A stretch of 64,000 nucleotides of DNA from Chondrosia reniformis (Eukaryota > Porifera > Demospongiae > Chondrillida > Chondrillidae), in assembly GCA_947172415.1 (NCBI GenBank), contig OX359195.1:868001-932000 (forward strand), read 5' to 3'. Both the position numbers and the translations under genes were made by a program. The notes beneath the pieces were generated by a model. It had not been told where the DNA came from and made no database searches. It was given only the letters and a program-made list of their open reading frames with translations. Below, in pieces: positions 35,201-45,849 of this stretch; the first letter of the stretch is position 1; each line of letters starts with the position of its first letter.

Positions 35201-38200
35201 TAGTTGTGGTTGGCATATCTTTATTACCTGTAGTCAAGATGAATATTAATATAGTTGTGGTTGGCATATCTTTATTACCTGTAGTCAAGATGAATATTAA
35301 TATAGTTGTGGTTGGCATATCTTTATTACCTGTAGTCAAGATGAATATTAATATAGTTGTGGTTGGCATATCTTTATTACCTGTAGTCAAGATGAATATT
35401 AATATAGTTGTGGTTGGCATATCTTTATTACCTGTAGTCAAGATGAATATTAATATAGTTGTGGTGGGCATATCTTTATTACCTGTAGTCAAGATGAATA
35501 TTAATATAGTTGTGGTTGGCATATCTTTATTACCTGTAGTCAAGATGAATATTAATATAGTTGTGGTTGGCATATCTTTATTACCTGTAGTCAAGATGAA
35601 TATTAATATAGTTGTGGTTGGCATATCTTTATTACCTGTAGTCAAGATGAATATTAATATAGTTGTGGTTGGCATATCTTTATTACCTGTAGTCAAGATG
35701 AATATTAATATAGTTGTTGTTGGCATATCTTTATTACCTGTAGTCAAGATGAATATTAATATAGTTGTGGTTGGCATATCTTTATTACCTGTAGTCAAGA
35801 TGAATATTAATATAGTTGTGGTGGGCATATCTTTATTACCTGTAGTCAAGATGAATATTAATATAGTTGTTGTTGGCATATCTTTATTACCTGTAGTCAA
35901 GATGAATATTAATATAGTTGTTGTTGGCATATCTTTTATTACCTGCAGTCAAGATGAATGGCAGATGTGCACTGATCAAAACTCTGGCTATACCTATTAC
36001 TGGAATACTCTCACTAACAATGTATCCTGGACACTCCCACAAGGGGTCACGCCCACCAACCTACAGGACAAGGACACTTCTAACACTGATATGAGTGTGA
36101 GTGAAGAGAACACTGGTGAAGTTGTGTATGGCCCAACCATCCTGGAGGAGGCGGAGTTAGATGTCCCCTCCCCCTCCCCATGCACGGCAGAGATACAGGA
36201 GGAGGCTGATCTCCAGGAGAATGTAGATCCTGAGGAAGTTGACAAGACTGGTACCACTCTGAAATTGGATATGCAAAATGGAAATGGGAATGAGGATTCA
36301 GAAGCCAATCAAGATGGAGTCAGTTTAGTGGGATATGTTCCTTCAGAATCAGACGAGTCGGACATTGATAACATGCTTGACAGTGCACTGGAGGCTATCC
36401 TGGAGGAGGGACCACATAACGGAGACACACTGCCAACCAGTCAGAAACCAATCACAGAAGCTGGTCCAGATAGTCCTTTAGCTAAAAAGACAAGAATAGC
36501 AGACAATTTAGAAGATGAAGAAAGTGTTACTAGAGATGATAGCAGTAAAGATGATGTTGATGGTATGGAAGTGGGTGTGACTGGTGATAAAGAGGGAGTG
36601 GCTAACTTGAAGCCCAACAATGGAAGTAATCGTCCTCAACTGCAAGATTGTTCTGAGGAGGACAACTTGTGTAATCCCAATCTTACTAAGGTATGCATTG
36701 ATTGAGGTATGCATAGATAGTACAAATTAAGTAATGGGCTCATAAGATTGCATAATTCTATATACATACGTATATATACGTATGTACATTGCATAATTCT
36801 ATATACATACGTATATATCACTGCATGTCTTTGAGATGGTTCATCTTTTAGTCTTTTGAACGTCTAGAGGCGCAGTCAGTTCTTTTAGATTCAAACGTTT
36901 CGACCCTGGTGATCTTCTTCAGTCACTTTCTGTTGAAATGTTCAAAAGACATAAGATCCCTAGCAATTGGTTATAAGATTCAATTGCTTCTTTGTGTTTT
37001 TCTTCTCTACTCTATTAGGAGACTACAGAGTTCACTTGTAAAATGATTTTAAAGAGGCTAGCCCTATTAGGAGCTGTTACCATGGGAACACATCCACTTA
37101 TTATAGAATTAATCAAGGTTGAGGTTTGTACATATAATATATTGCACTGCTCTTCTCCACTATTGTCAGGTAGCATCTCATTTTACAGGTCAGAGTCAAT
37201 GATTGGAGAGAGGGGGTGTTACCAACACAATATCTCTTGCAGAAATTAGAGGAAACTACTCTTGCCCTGAAAGAATATGAGACTCAAGTAGCTCCAACTG
37301 GATGGACTTTTGTTTGGGATAGGTGGGTGCTTTATGCATTTGGTATACCCACTTCAGATCACATGATAGTCACGTGACATTTAAACTGACAAACTGTACT
37401 GTAATGCATCTTTGAAAGTAAGCCTCTGAAAGTGTGGCTTGCGCTAGTCTCCCTAGAGACGTATCTCGTTCAGTACACCAGAGGAAAGTTTGATTATAGG
37501 GATTTCCTCACGGCAGAACAAGTTTGATGTAGTCAGCTAGGAGGTGTGAGTTGCCATGGTAATGAGTAATTCGAATTGTTATCATGTAACATATGTACAT
37601 TTTACTGATTAAAGAATTATCTATTTTCTTATCAAATTGTGTCTAACATTTAAATATTTATATGTATTTATAAATATATGTATTTTTTACTATGTAGTCG
37701 CAATCATTGAACATTTCTATATGCTTTTCAGTGCTTTTGTACTAAACTCTATTCAGTTCCTCTAGTGACACAATATCACTTCTTCCATTGTAATGTAGTG
37801 ATTTTGAAAGGTATTACTACTATAATGCTGTCACTGATAAGGCTTCATGGGACTTTCCCTCTGATGACGTCATAGAGGGCGGGGCCATAGGACAGGGAAG
37901 AGAAGCTAGTGAGGAACAGACTCCAATCAAAAGCCAGAAGAATGTACACTCCTCCCACTCAAGAGAGACCACACCTCCACCAGGTATATAATGTACACTC
38001 CTCCCACTCAAGAGAGACCACACCTCCGTCAGGTATATAATGTACACTCCTCCCACTCAAGAGAGACCACACCTCCACCAGGTATATAATGTACACTCCT
38101 CCCACTCAAGAGAGACCACACCTCCACCAGGTATATAATGTACACTCCTCCCACTCAAGAGAGACCACACCTCCACCAGGTATATAAGTTATATCAAGTA

Positions 38201-39762
38201 AAGACGAACACAATTAGGGACTCTCAGATCAAAAGCTGATCTTAGGCTCCGATGTCTCATCTCTGGAGTTCTGGAAGTTCACTAATGGGAACCAGAGTCT
38301 TCCTGGTTTCCATTAAGGGAGCTACATCTAGCTCCTCAGGAGACATGAGTGGGTGGGGTAATTCTAGAGTCTATATACTGATGAGACAAAGTAGAAATAT
38401 GTTTCAAGAACTATAATTACAAATGTGGAGTTTTCCTCTACACTACTTAACCTTATAATAATATTATTACATGTTCAATGCATCACACTATATGAGTTCT
38501 GTAAGTAATGAACAAGTGAGTGGGTCCAGCTGAACTTGGCCTTATTAGAGAGGTGGGTGCATTATAGAAAACCTCATATATGGCCCATTATTGTATGTAT
38601 AGAGAAGTTCTCATTAAGTTTATATAGTTCCCTATAGACCTTTCAGATGTAGCATTATTCATATACATGTACGTGTATCATTTTTGCCGGAACTTTAAGA
38701 GGCGACCATAATAAGGAGGTGACTGGTCTATTCAGGTGACCTCTTTCACAGGATTTACAATAATTCCACCTTACCTATATAGCTACCTGCCATGTAATGA
38801 ACTTCTTATATACATACTGTAGGTGTTGAAGAATTAATTGCTCTGCCTACAGTTGAGGGGGTGTGGCAAGGTCCCCCTCCTCCCCCTCCCCCTCCCTTAG
38901 AAGAAGGGGAAATCCCTCCCTCTCCTCCAACTCCCCCGTCTCCTCCTCCAGATAAAGAAGCAGAGAAAGATGAAAGTGAGAGCGATCCTGAAGAATTTAT
39001 AGTTAAAGCTGAGCCTCAAATTTATTATGGTCCAGTGGGTCCTCCCGGAAGATTGAATGATGTAAGTCTACCCGTGTGAACTGTACAGTATATATCACAT
39101 AAACTGGTACCATAAAGAGGGATATTTTTGAGGATAGAAATTTTTGTGAATCTTTGAAAAGGTCCTCAGAATATATGTGATTCTTATTTGACTATTGCTG
39201 AGAGTGAGAGCTAATCATGTGAAACTCAAGAAAAATGGTGGAGGAAATTTTTATGATTTTGGGGTTAGCTTGCAAATTAGAATAGTATAAAGCTAAACTA
39301 AAGATGTCATGTAGAGCCAATGAACTCCTCCCATGTAAGGTGGCTAGAATCTAAGGATGCTGGGAAAACAAATAGTGTCAACGTCCCAATGTATGTGTCT
39401 GAAACATGAACACTCAAATGATCCATGTTCCTCACAATACGAGGGTACATTTCAAATTATGGTCCAGGGTGATCACTTTAGAGGGATCTCTCTATACTGA
39501 AATGGACATGTAACACCTGTAGGTGACCACTGAAGGTGCTGTGGGGTCAAGAGAAGGCAGTCCCAGTCAGGACAGTGATTCAGAACCAAAGAAGAAGAAA
39601 TCAAAGAAGGTCTGCTACCCAGTAGTAGTCAATAGTGTTATTTGTAAATGAATGATGCCCTATGTACTTCCTCTGCAGGTTAAAGTTAGTGTACAGGGAA
39701 GGAAAGGAAAGACCATCACATCACTCTTACAGAAGTGGTCAGGACTACATCAGAACAATTAA
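29239..39762 (+). CDS. FNBP4: Formin-binding protein 4-like protein, two WW domains (copy 1, intact)
   Basis: Ten phase-compatible exons: 29239-29299, 29902-30125, 34307-34470, 35949-36690, 37019-37123, 37189-37322, 37811-37983, 38823-39061, 39523-39609, 39679-39762, coding for about 670 residues (human FNBP4 is near 1000). Start: aaaaaATGG context, MAGRRRKVLQLEKG. Exon 2 gives the NPLLGMMSGYHSDEE motif. WW1 is in exon 4 (DEWQMCTDQNSGYTYYWN), WW2 spans exons 6-7 (PTGWTFVWDR joined to YYYYNAVTDKASW). The segment VRVNDWREGVLPTQYL ... LKEYETQVAPTGW is the strongest match to FNBP4. Exon 8 has polyproline, exons 9-10 a basic tail (GRKGKTITSLLQKW). In vertebrates FNBP4 WW domains bind proline-rich formin segments. 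The 4.2-kb intron 2 crosses the left edge of a duplication, so exons 1-2 could in principle splice to either copy. Confidence 0.83.
32800..33105. repeat. (CTACTATA)n microsatellite, FNBP4 intron 2
   Basis: About 300 bp of ctactatactactata with ctactacta interruptions. The remainder of intron 2 (30130-34300) shows no exon; 33245-33469 is open on the plus strand, but I could not recognise it. Confidence 0.95.
34575..34655. repeat. (GTCT/GTCC)n microsatellite
   Basis: Short tetranucleotide tract, gtctgtctgtccgtccgtct and similar. The equivalent tract in copy 2 is at 45510-45602 and has diverged in sequence. Confidence 0.9.
35136..35948 (+). repeat. 51-bp array repeating the 3' splice site of FNBP4 exon 4, ~16 copies
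   Basis: Each unit runs atgaatattaatatagttgt, ggttggcatatctttattac, ctgtagtcaag. It therefore contains a branch-point-like tattaat, a pyrimidine tract and ctgtag|TCAAGATGAA, the same string as the true acceptor ctgcag|TCAAGATGAATGG at 35948. Splicing to any upstream copy would read SQDEY and then stop. The unit length is 17 codons, so both strands are open; the resulting 298-575-residue frames are artefacts. Confidence 0.93.
35949..36690 (+). CDS. FNBP4: FNBP4 exon 4: WW domain 1 and acidic linker
   Basis: The exon opens at the WW core: Trp of DEWQM, the YYWN aromatic block, and the second signature Trp in VSWTLP. About 200 acidic, Ser-rich residues follow (DEESVTRDDSSKDDVDG), low in structure. 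It is the largest exon of the gene and enters in phase 2, leaves in phase 0 (AAG|gtatgc). Confidence 0.85.
36830..36960 (-). mobile_element. Foldback-family copy in FNBP4 intron 4
   Basis: Contains gtcttttgaacgtctagagg and the core caaacgtttcgaccctggtg with atcttcttcagtcac. The orthologous copy at ~47510-47635 shows the insertion predates the duplication. Confidence 0.7.
37984..38179 (+). repeat. 49-bp array repeating the 3' end of FNBP4 exon 7 plus its donor
   Basis: Four extra copies of gtatataatgtacactcctc, ccactcaagagagaccacac, ctccaccag follow exon 7. Each ends in CCACCAG|gtatat, the same donor as the exon. Copy 2 at 48601-48660 has only one. As 49 is not a multiple of 3, use of successive donors would shift frame. 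Confidence 0.92.
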
Positions 39763-40135
39763 CTTATTACATACTTGTGTATCTTGAATTAAACATTGAA
39801 AATATTTTCGATCAAGAGTCTATTGACGTATATATATATATGATGATGATGAGTTTTATCTATAATTCTTTTCAAATGAGATATGGCACCTCTATACTGG
39901 TTTTAATAGTATAATAATTAATAAATTCTGTATATATGATTCACATTACCATGGCATTGAGAGATGCATTTAAAGTGTTTTCTGTTCTCTGCCTCCATGT
40001 TACGTATCTCTTCAGATGACATTATGTACATGTAACACTACAACATTTAATATATATAGGAGGTACTCATGATGAGAGGACAGCAAGTTACTGAGCAAGG
40101 TGGGCCATAAAAGGTATAATTAGACCACTACCACT

Positions 40136-40345
40136 ACATGTGACTGGTTGCTAGGAGACTGAGGGAATTAGAAGGTAGATTCCACCTATATTTGACTGGT
40201 TGCTAGGAGACTGAAGGGGAATTAGAAGATAGACTCCACCCACATGGGACTGGTTGCTAGGAGACTGAAGGGGAATTAGAAGATAGACTCCACCCATATG
40301 TGACTGGTTGCTAGGAGACTGAGGGGAAATTAGAAGGTAGACATC
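40136..40345. repeat. ~56-60-bp tandem repeat, 4 copies
   Basis: Units built on tgactggttgctaggagact with aattagaagatagactccac. It lies between FNBP4 copy 1 and the orphan ORF; 39763-40135 otherwise shows only the FNBP4 3' region. Confidence 0.88.
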
Positions 40346-40348
40346 GAG

Positions 40349-40534
40349 TTACAGCTTGGTAGATAAACATCGCCCACGGTATCTTCTTGTCCCAAGTTTC
40401 ATGATTACTTCGCTTCCTTCCTTGGTATTCCTTAGTTCGCTCTCGATATGCTTGACATTATTTACACCATTAATTAATCCTTTGTCTTTCGACTCGAGCC
40501 ATTCCACGGCGATTTCGTTTCGTTTGCAAGACAT
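40349..40534 (-). CDS. Orphan conserved ORF, paralogue of 60191-60439
   Basis: Reads MSCKRNEIAVEWLESKD ... RRYRGR and stops after about 60 residues. The paralogue at 60439 begins MPRKLNEIAVKWLELKD and shares VKHI, VVKL-like and TRRYRG. Two diverged copies with a shared start and frame suggest a real N-terminal exon or a relic carried by a mobile element. Function unknown. No clear donor is seen; the frame here ends in TAA soon after RRYRGR. Confidence 0.35.
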   Translation of the reverse strand: MSCKRNEIAVEWLESKDKGLINGVNNVKHIESELRNTKEGSEVIMKLGTRRYRGRCLSTKL

Positions 40535-40709
40535 TTCTTTGCTCAAAACGACTAGAATTGCTTCGATTCGATTTCACACTATACGAATTAGTCGAGCGTG
40601 TCACTTTAATTCGTGTTAATTAAAGCGAGTACTCGCATGTAGTGCGCATGTTACACTCAAAAAAGTGGTAATGTATTTCTAATCACTACTGTATCATCAT
40701 CACACTCAC

Positions 40710-41260
40710 AGGTAATGTAGTACTGCACTTCAGTTCAAACTGCAACTCTTCTATTTCACTGCTTCTAAGACAGTCAAACACTTTACAACATTGTGGCACT
40801 CCTTTCATCTCCCTGAGGCAAAGTGTCTTTAGTGAGCTCTTCTTCATACAACTCACAACACATGCTAGTAACTCTACACAATCAGCATCTACAAAAGTTA
40901 CAAAACATACTACATACATAACAACGAGAAAGGATACAGTTTGTGGTATCATTTCAAATTAGCAACCTCACAACTCAAGACTTGTGCAGTGAATGACAAC
41001 ACAAGTGAATGACTCACTATCGAAATGTATCGCAAGGTGTTCAAGTCTCTTGAATGAAATGAAACAATGTCAGACATAACTGAAATGTAATCTCCCATCT
41101 GTACAGAAGTAAAATGTAACATGTATAATAAACACTACTATATACAAAAACTACAAAACAACACAATTAAAGAAGCCATAAAACTACACTTTTGGGTTGG
41201 ACTGCAAACTTACCCCTTCTTCTCCAAAGGTCAGCTTTGCAACTTTAGAAAGTCTTTAAT
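40710..41260 (-). pseudogene. Truncated NLR leucine-rich-repeat remnant
   Basis: 40888-40710 is a 179-bp LRR exon with intact splice sites and frame, near-identical to NLR exon 55608-55430 (MKKSSLKTLCL). Upstream sequence jumps from the flank of that exon to the flank of 56608, so the two intervening LRR exons (counterparts of 56608-56364 and 55931-55793) are missing. Sequence matching exon 56932-56842 (~41030-41085) and exon 57146-57076 (~41200-41255) follows, the latter with an in-frame TGA. No NACHT or death-fold part remains. Confidence 0.75.
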
Positions 41261-41500
41261 ATTCGCGTGTATTAAGTATTGCGATTTCGACCTAAATCGC
41301 AAAATTCGCAATTAATAGTACCGTTATTTAACCTACCCCTAAGGTGCCTATAGCTAATAACCGATGGAATGAACGAATCCTATTGGTCCAACCATATATG
41401 GTCTAACACACGATTCGGGCAAGTCACACCTAGTTATTTCGGGTAGTTGTCCTCGGCCTCACATCTTTCTTGGACAGTTAGTCTTCGGAGCTATCTTACC

Positions 41501-43224
41501 ATGGCCGTAGCCGAAGACTTTAGACTAGGACTAGAACGGAACTTGGACATTGAGTACATGAACTACCGAGAAAGGTTAGTTTCTGTTATTAGTGAGGAGA
41601 CTGAGGTGTTAGCGTTAGACAGAAAAGTGGGTTTACAGGTCAGAAATAGCGATAAGGCAAATGGGGTAATGTCTCAGACATTGTTACTTTTATAGTGACT
41701 TATCTTCTCTACAGGGATCACGCCGCGTGGTCCAAGTCTGCGAGCACATCAACAGCATCAAAGTTGAATTTACCTGACTACATTCGCGAAGACTTTACAC
41801 TTCACGACCGTGACTTTGAGGCTGCATTGAACGGACGAGACAAGCAATATTACAATCTCTGTACCCTTTGTGAAAGTGCTGGGGTCCCTTTGACAGGTGA
41901 AGATGGGGAAGATGCGTCTCGTTTCATTAAACACTGCACTGGTTCACGTGAATACAATTGTCATTCTGACAAAATTGTTAAGCAGTGGGAGGCTTTGCCA
42001 GATTTATTTTGTACTACAAAACAAAGACCTGATATATGGATCTTAGAGGGGGAAGACAGAGGAAATGTTGTCATACTCGTTGCCGAAGTACACTCAGGGA
42101 AAGGACCCAAAGGATATAGAGAAACATTAAATAAAGAGGTCATTGGACTTATGACACAGCTGCGTATGCTGCGATACCAGTACAATATTAATCAAGTTGT
42201 TGGGTTTGTACTTCCTAACAGTAGTGAGCCCTTTTTTGTCACAAAGGTGACCGTACGGTTTGAGGCACTCTCCTTTTACTATGCATTTGAAAGGGTATCA
42301 TCTTGGAAAGAAGTGAAAGCAAGTGTTAAGGCAGGGTACCAAGCCAACGAGGATGCTATTGGTCGACTTGGACCCTCTCTCAATCATATTCGTGCATATC
42401 CCATCAAACTAACAGAAGCAGAGCTTGGTGAACTTGGGAGAAACTTTAAACTTAAGGAAGGAGTCACAATGGCACAACTACAGTCCTGGAACTCCTTCAT
42501 CTTACATGCTGATATTGGAAAAATCTACAAATTCTGCCTTAATAAGGAAAATTATACAAACACTGCTTTGTTTACCTTTACCATCAAAGAATTGCAACAC
42601 GAGGAACGAAGAATAGATCGTCTGCTTTTGCATGAACAGAAACTTCCTGTTTTCAATCTTGATATTCCATTCCTTCAATTTCCTGCAGCAATTCCGCCAC
42701 TCAGCGCTAGTGAGGCCCAAAAGTGTCTTGTAGCCTTGTTGAGGAGTACCAAAGAGGCAATTGATCAGCTTCATAGCTTTAATTATGCACACTTGGATAT
42801 TCGTTTGCCAAACATTTGTTTCAGGAATGATGGAGAAAAAGTATATGCAGTGTTGATTGATTTTGAACGTGTTAAAAGAAATGTAGGGTCGGATACAATT
42901 CCAAAATATAATAGCTGTTTGTACCGTTTTTTGGAGGGTCGCTTGACTCGTGGACAGTGCGACTTTATGCAGCTAGGCTGGATGGCAGTGTGGATACTCC
43001 ATTTCAATGATGCGCTTGCTGGCTATGATCCACACAGTCTGGATACTGCATGGGAGAAAGGTCGTATTCCATCAAACACCAAAGAAGACCCATTTATAAA
43101 AGAGCTAGTGCAATATGGAAATTTTCTTGACCAGCATCTTGACAACAGCGAAGTATTCAGAGACAGCCAACAATCCCTTAAAGAAGTACTGAAGATACGT
43201 ACAATAAGCAGGCAGTCAGTTTGA
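41501..43224 (+). CDS. Kinase-like protein with possible nuclease-like N-terminal half
   Basis: Two exons, 41501-41574 and 41715-43224 (AG|gttagt to ctctacag|G), coding for 503 residues. The C-terminal part has a protein-kinase-like core: LHSFNYAHLDIRLPNICF, an HxDxxxxN catalytic loop, followed by VLIDFERV where DFG would lie. A Gly-rich loop is not evident. The N-terminal part contains RPDIWIL ... VVILVAEVHSGKGPKGYRETLNKEV, a D-x(n)-E-x-x pattern that could be a PD-(D/E)XK-type fold; this is inference. Such nuclease/kinase-like pairs occur in Crinkler-type proteins. Promoter region 41340-41500 has an inverted CCAAT (attggtcc). A polyadenylation signal aataaa is at 43336. It lies between the two FNBP4 copies and is not itself duplicated. 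Confidence 0.78.
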
Positions 43225-43425
43225 ACTTACTTTACAAAAAGATAACTGTTGACTTTATTAAGCTCACATGAACTCTCTCAAAATTGAAACAAACACAACA
43301 TCTCTATATACATTGTAAATTTGAGTCTCTCTAAGAATAAAATGTTTACAAATGATTCAAAATTGCATCACTAACATTTATAAATCATATAAATTTGAGT
43401 TTTTTTAACTATACAACTACACTGT

Positions 43426-44059
43426 TTAGTTTCCATGACAACAACAGATTTCAGTTGAGATATATTCTTCTGTAACCTGTAGATCATACTCCATCTAGTT
43501 ATAGACAATGAATCAGTGACACCAGTACATGTACTAGTTTCAATTTCACACACACCTACCTCAGCAAGGTCTTCTGCATGATATTTGATTAGGACCCTTC
43601 TATTCTTTAATCTTTTCAAGCAAAGTCCTAGAGAATGGAAGCATCTTCAACAAACATACCAACTCATACCAAGTCCTATAAACACATACAATGATATATA
43701 CAATACATAATCTCATTAGGTGAAAATTATAAGCACATAGAAGCACTCACTTTCCATCATAGGTCCATGTGATATCCCATAGGGAGTGTAGGAGACAGTT
43801 GTGCCATTAATGGACACTTTGGAAGCTGTAAACGGACATTAATATCATACATACATATGTACGTATGTATATTACTATATACACTGCATTCTTTAAGGTT
43901 GTCGTGAATTGTGACAAGTAAGGTTATAGAAGATCAGTCTCACCTTAGTTAGATCTATGTATCTGACAGCCATGCCATTTTAAGGCAGATTGGGGGCATT
44001 AACAACCAAACTGTTGTATATATTCAACAAATCACATGCTTACCAGCATGGCCATCCAT
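43426..44059 (-). CDS. Unknown 69-residue protein, four exons
   Basis: Exons 44059-44044, 43825-43751, 43627-43560, 43476-43426 have consensus GT-AG borders (gtaagc, gtgagt, gtaggt donors; gtttacag, ctctag, ctacag acceptors) and consistent phases 1, 1, 0. The protein begins MDGHAASKVSINGTTVSY, has a basic helix-like centre (LKRLKNRRVLIKYHAEDL) and ends ISTEICCCHGN. The C-terminal Cys triplet could be lipidated or bind metal; this is inference. I do not recognise the family. It is convergent with the kinase-like gene (stops about 200 bp apart) and divergent from the putative 5' end of FNBP4 copy 2. Confidence 0.55.
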
Positions 44060-44385
44060 ACAAAATAATCTCATAAGATCTCATTTTGAAAAGTAAAACA
44101 TTTAAGAAATTTATTCCCTGAGTCTCCTTCTCTCCCATCACATTTTAGCGTAGGTAACCAATTATCGACCGTCGTCAATTATCGACCACCTATACGGCCC
44201 GCGATGACGAAATAGTGTACGGCTAAATTACTATAGAATACGGACGTTATATTCGTTTGGCGTTCCCCGCCGGCCAAGGCTTGGAGGAAACCTTGTAAGT
44301 GTCTTCTATATTTATATTACAAACTAAACTAATGATATATGCTGTTATTTGCGTACAACAGGTGCATGCCGTTGTCGTAACGTGA

Positions 44386-44547
44386 ATGCCTCGTAAAGCT
44401 ACATACATGATTGACGTATATGATTGTATCCGTGCATGGTTACCTAGCAACGGTCACTACAAGTGGCCTCAAAGACCAGTAGTGTCCTTTGAAACATTTG
44501 AAATATTTTCTCATGAAGATGCTTGGATGAAAGAGTGGCCATGTCTT
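44386..44547 (+). CDS. Possible new first exon of FNBP4 copy 2
   Basis: An ATG-led frame, MPRKATYMIDVYDCIRAW ..., runs 54 codons to a donor CTT|gtgagc and leaves in phase 0, matching the phase-0 entry of exon 45246-45409. The part from ~44417 is duplicated sequence; the homologous stretch at 33466-33590 has small indels and no such start. Just upstream, 44270-44360 holds a donor gtaagt and an acceptor acaacag, hinting at a 5'UTR intron. Whether it is transcribed is unknown. Confidence 0.3.
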
Positions 44548-45849
44548 GTGAGCGTACAAAAATTTACAAAAATTTAGTACTAGAGGGTCAGAATCCATAA
44601 ATGTGTTTCTCTCACTCTACCAGACTCTAATTTTCAACATGAGAACACTTGTGGTTAAAGTATCTAGTTAATGTCTGGCAGCTTTTCCATATTCTAATTG
44701 GATTGCAACCCTGCCCCCATTACTGTACAGCTATCATCATTCAAACACATCTAGTATTATATATTTTAAAAAAGTCATCAAGGAGGAAAAAACTGAGTTT
44801 CCACATAATATTGAAGGAAAAGTATGGAAGCTAATGTTTTATTGTATTGGAGGTAGAGTATCTAGATTGGCTATCCTTATATACCTCTAGGTTGTACAAT
44901 TTAAGAATGGTATTTAGCTTAGGGCAAATGTCTCCCAAACTGCACCCCTTGATATCATTGTTAAGTCAGTGAGTGGATTGTCCTATTGTGTCATGTGACT
45001 GTCAGGTGACTCTCCATGGCTACATTGCTAAAAATGACTAGTTTAAGTAACTTGTGGTGTGGTGCCACCATTTTTATTTCAATACATCATTATGATTGTT
45101 GTGGTTCCAATCACTTGGACCATCTTGTTTGGAATTTCCAGCAATCTTGTTTACTTTTGCCTACTTTATGACCACCTGATTGAGCAATTGTTCATTAATG
45201 TGAATGAAATATTGCAATGATTCTTTTCATGTTTGTTCTCCTCAGGCTATCAGCACACTGGAGTCTGACAATGCTCCGCCCTCCTCCCCAGTCAGGGAGA
45301 CCTCTGACGACAAGAGGGAGGAGAGGGAGGAGAGGGACCACATGAGAACTGAAGGAGAACCTACTGAAAACATTCCTGTTAATTCCAACCAAATGGAGGA
45401 ATCCTCAAGGTACATAGATATATATATTATAGAATTTTTTTTAATTTTGTAGGACCTGCTCAAAAGTCCATGTCTGTGGAAACAGCTATCCTTTTTAAAA
45501 TAGTTATATGTCTGTCTGGCCGTCTGTCTTTCTCTCTGTCTGTCTGTCTATCTATTTATCTTTCTCTCTGTCTGTCTGTCTGTCCATCCATCTGTCTATC
45601 TCTTAGTTCTTACAACACATAATGGGTTTTCATATTTGTAGTATAGTGATGACTTTAAACTATCTGATGTACGAAGTACAGAAATTGTGTTCGCTTATCT
45701 TTTAGAAAAATAGTTGTGGTTGTCTTATTTTAACATTTATGTATGTATAGTTGCTGTCAGGTAGTAATTCATGTAAGAATCATGAAATAGGCTGATTTAG
45801 CATATTTGTTTAGTATACTAAATAAAGAAAGTAACTCCAATCTTTATCA

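Larger units (their letters stand above)
33466..39900 (+). repeat. Segmental duplication, copy 1 (FNBP4 exons 3-10)
   Basis: Near-identical to 44417-~52000 through exons and introns. Homology begins at atgattgtatccgtg and continues past the FNBP4 stop to ~39900 (caaatgagatatggcacc in both). It may extend into NLR-derived sequence at 40.7-41.3 kb. Most differences are single bases; larger ones are at the internal arrays and the insertion in copy 2. Confidence 0.92.

Noticed and set aside
35034..35930. 298-residue minus-strand frame of MPTTTILIFILTTGNKD units
   Set aside because: Antisense shadow of the same array.
34978..36705. 575-residue plus-strand frame of MNINIVVVGISLLP units
   Set aside because: The 51-bp unit is a multiple of three and stop-free by chance in several frames; the sequence is an intronic splice-site array, and the true exon starts at 35949 in the frame fixed by the upstream exon.
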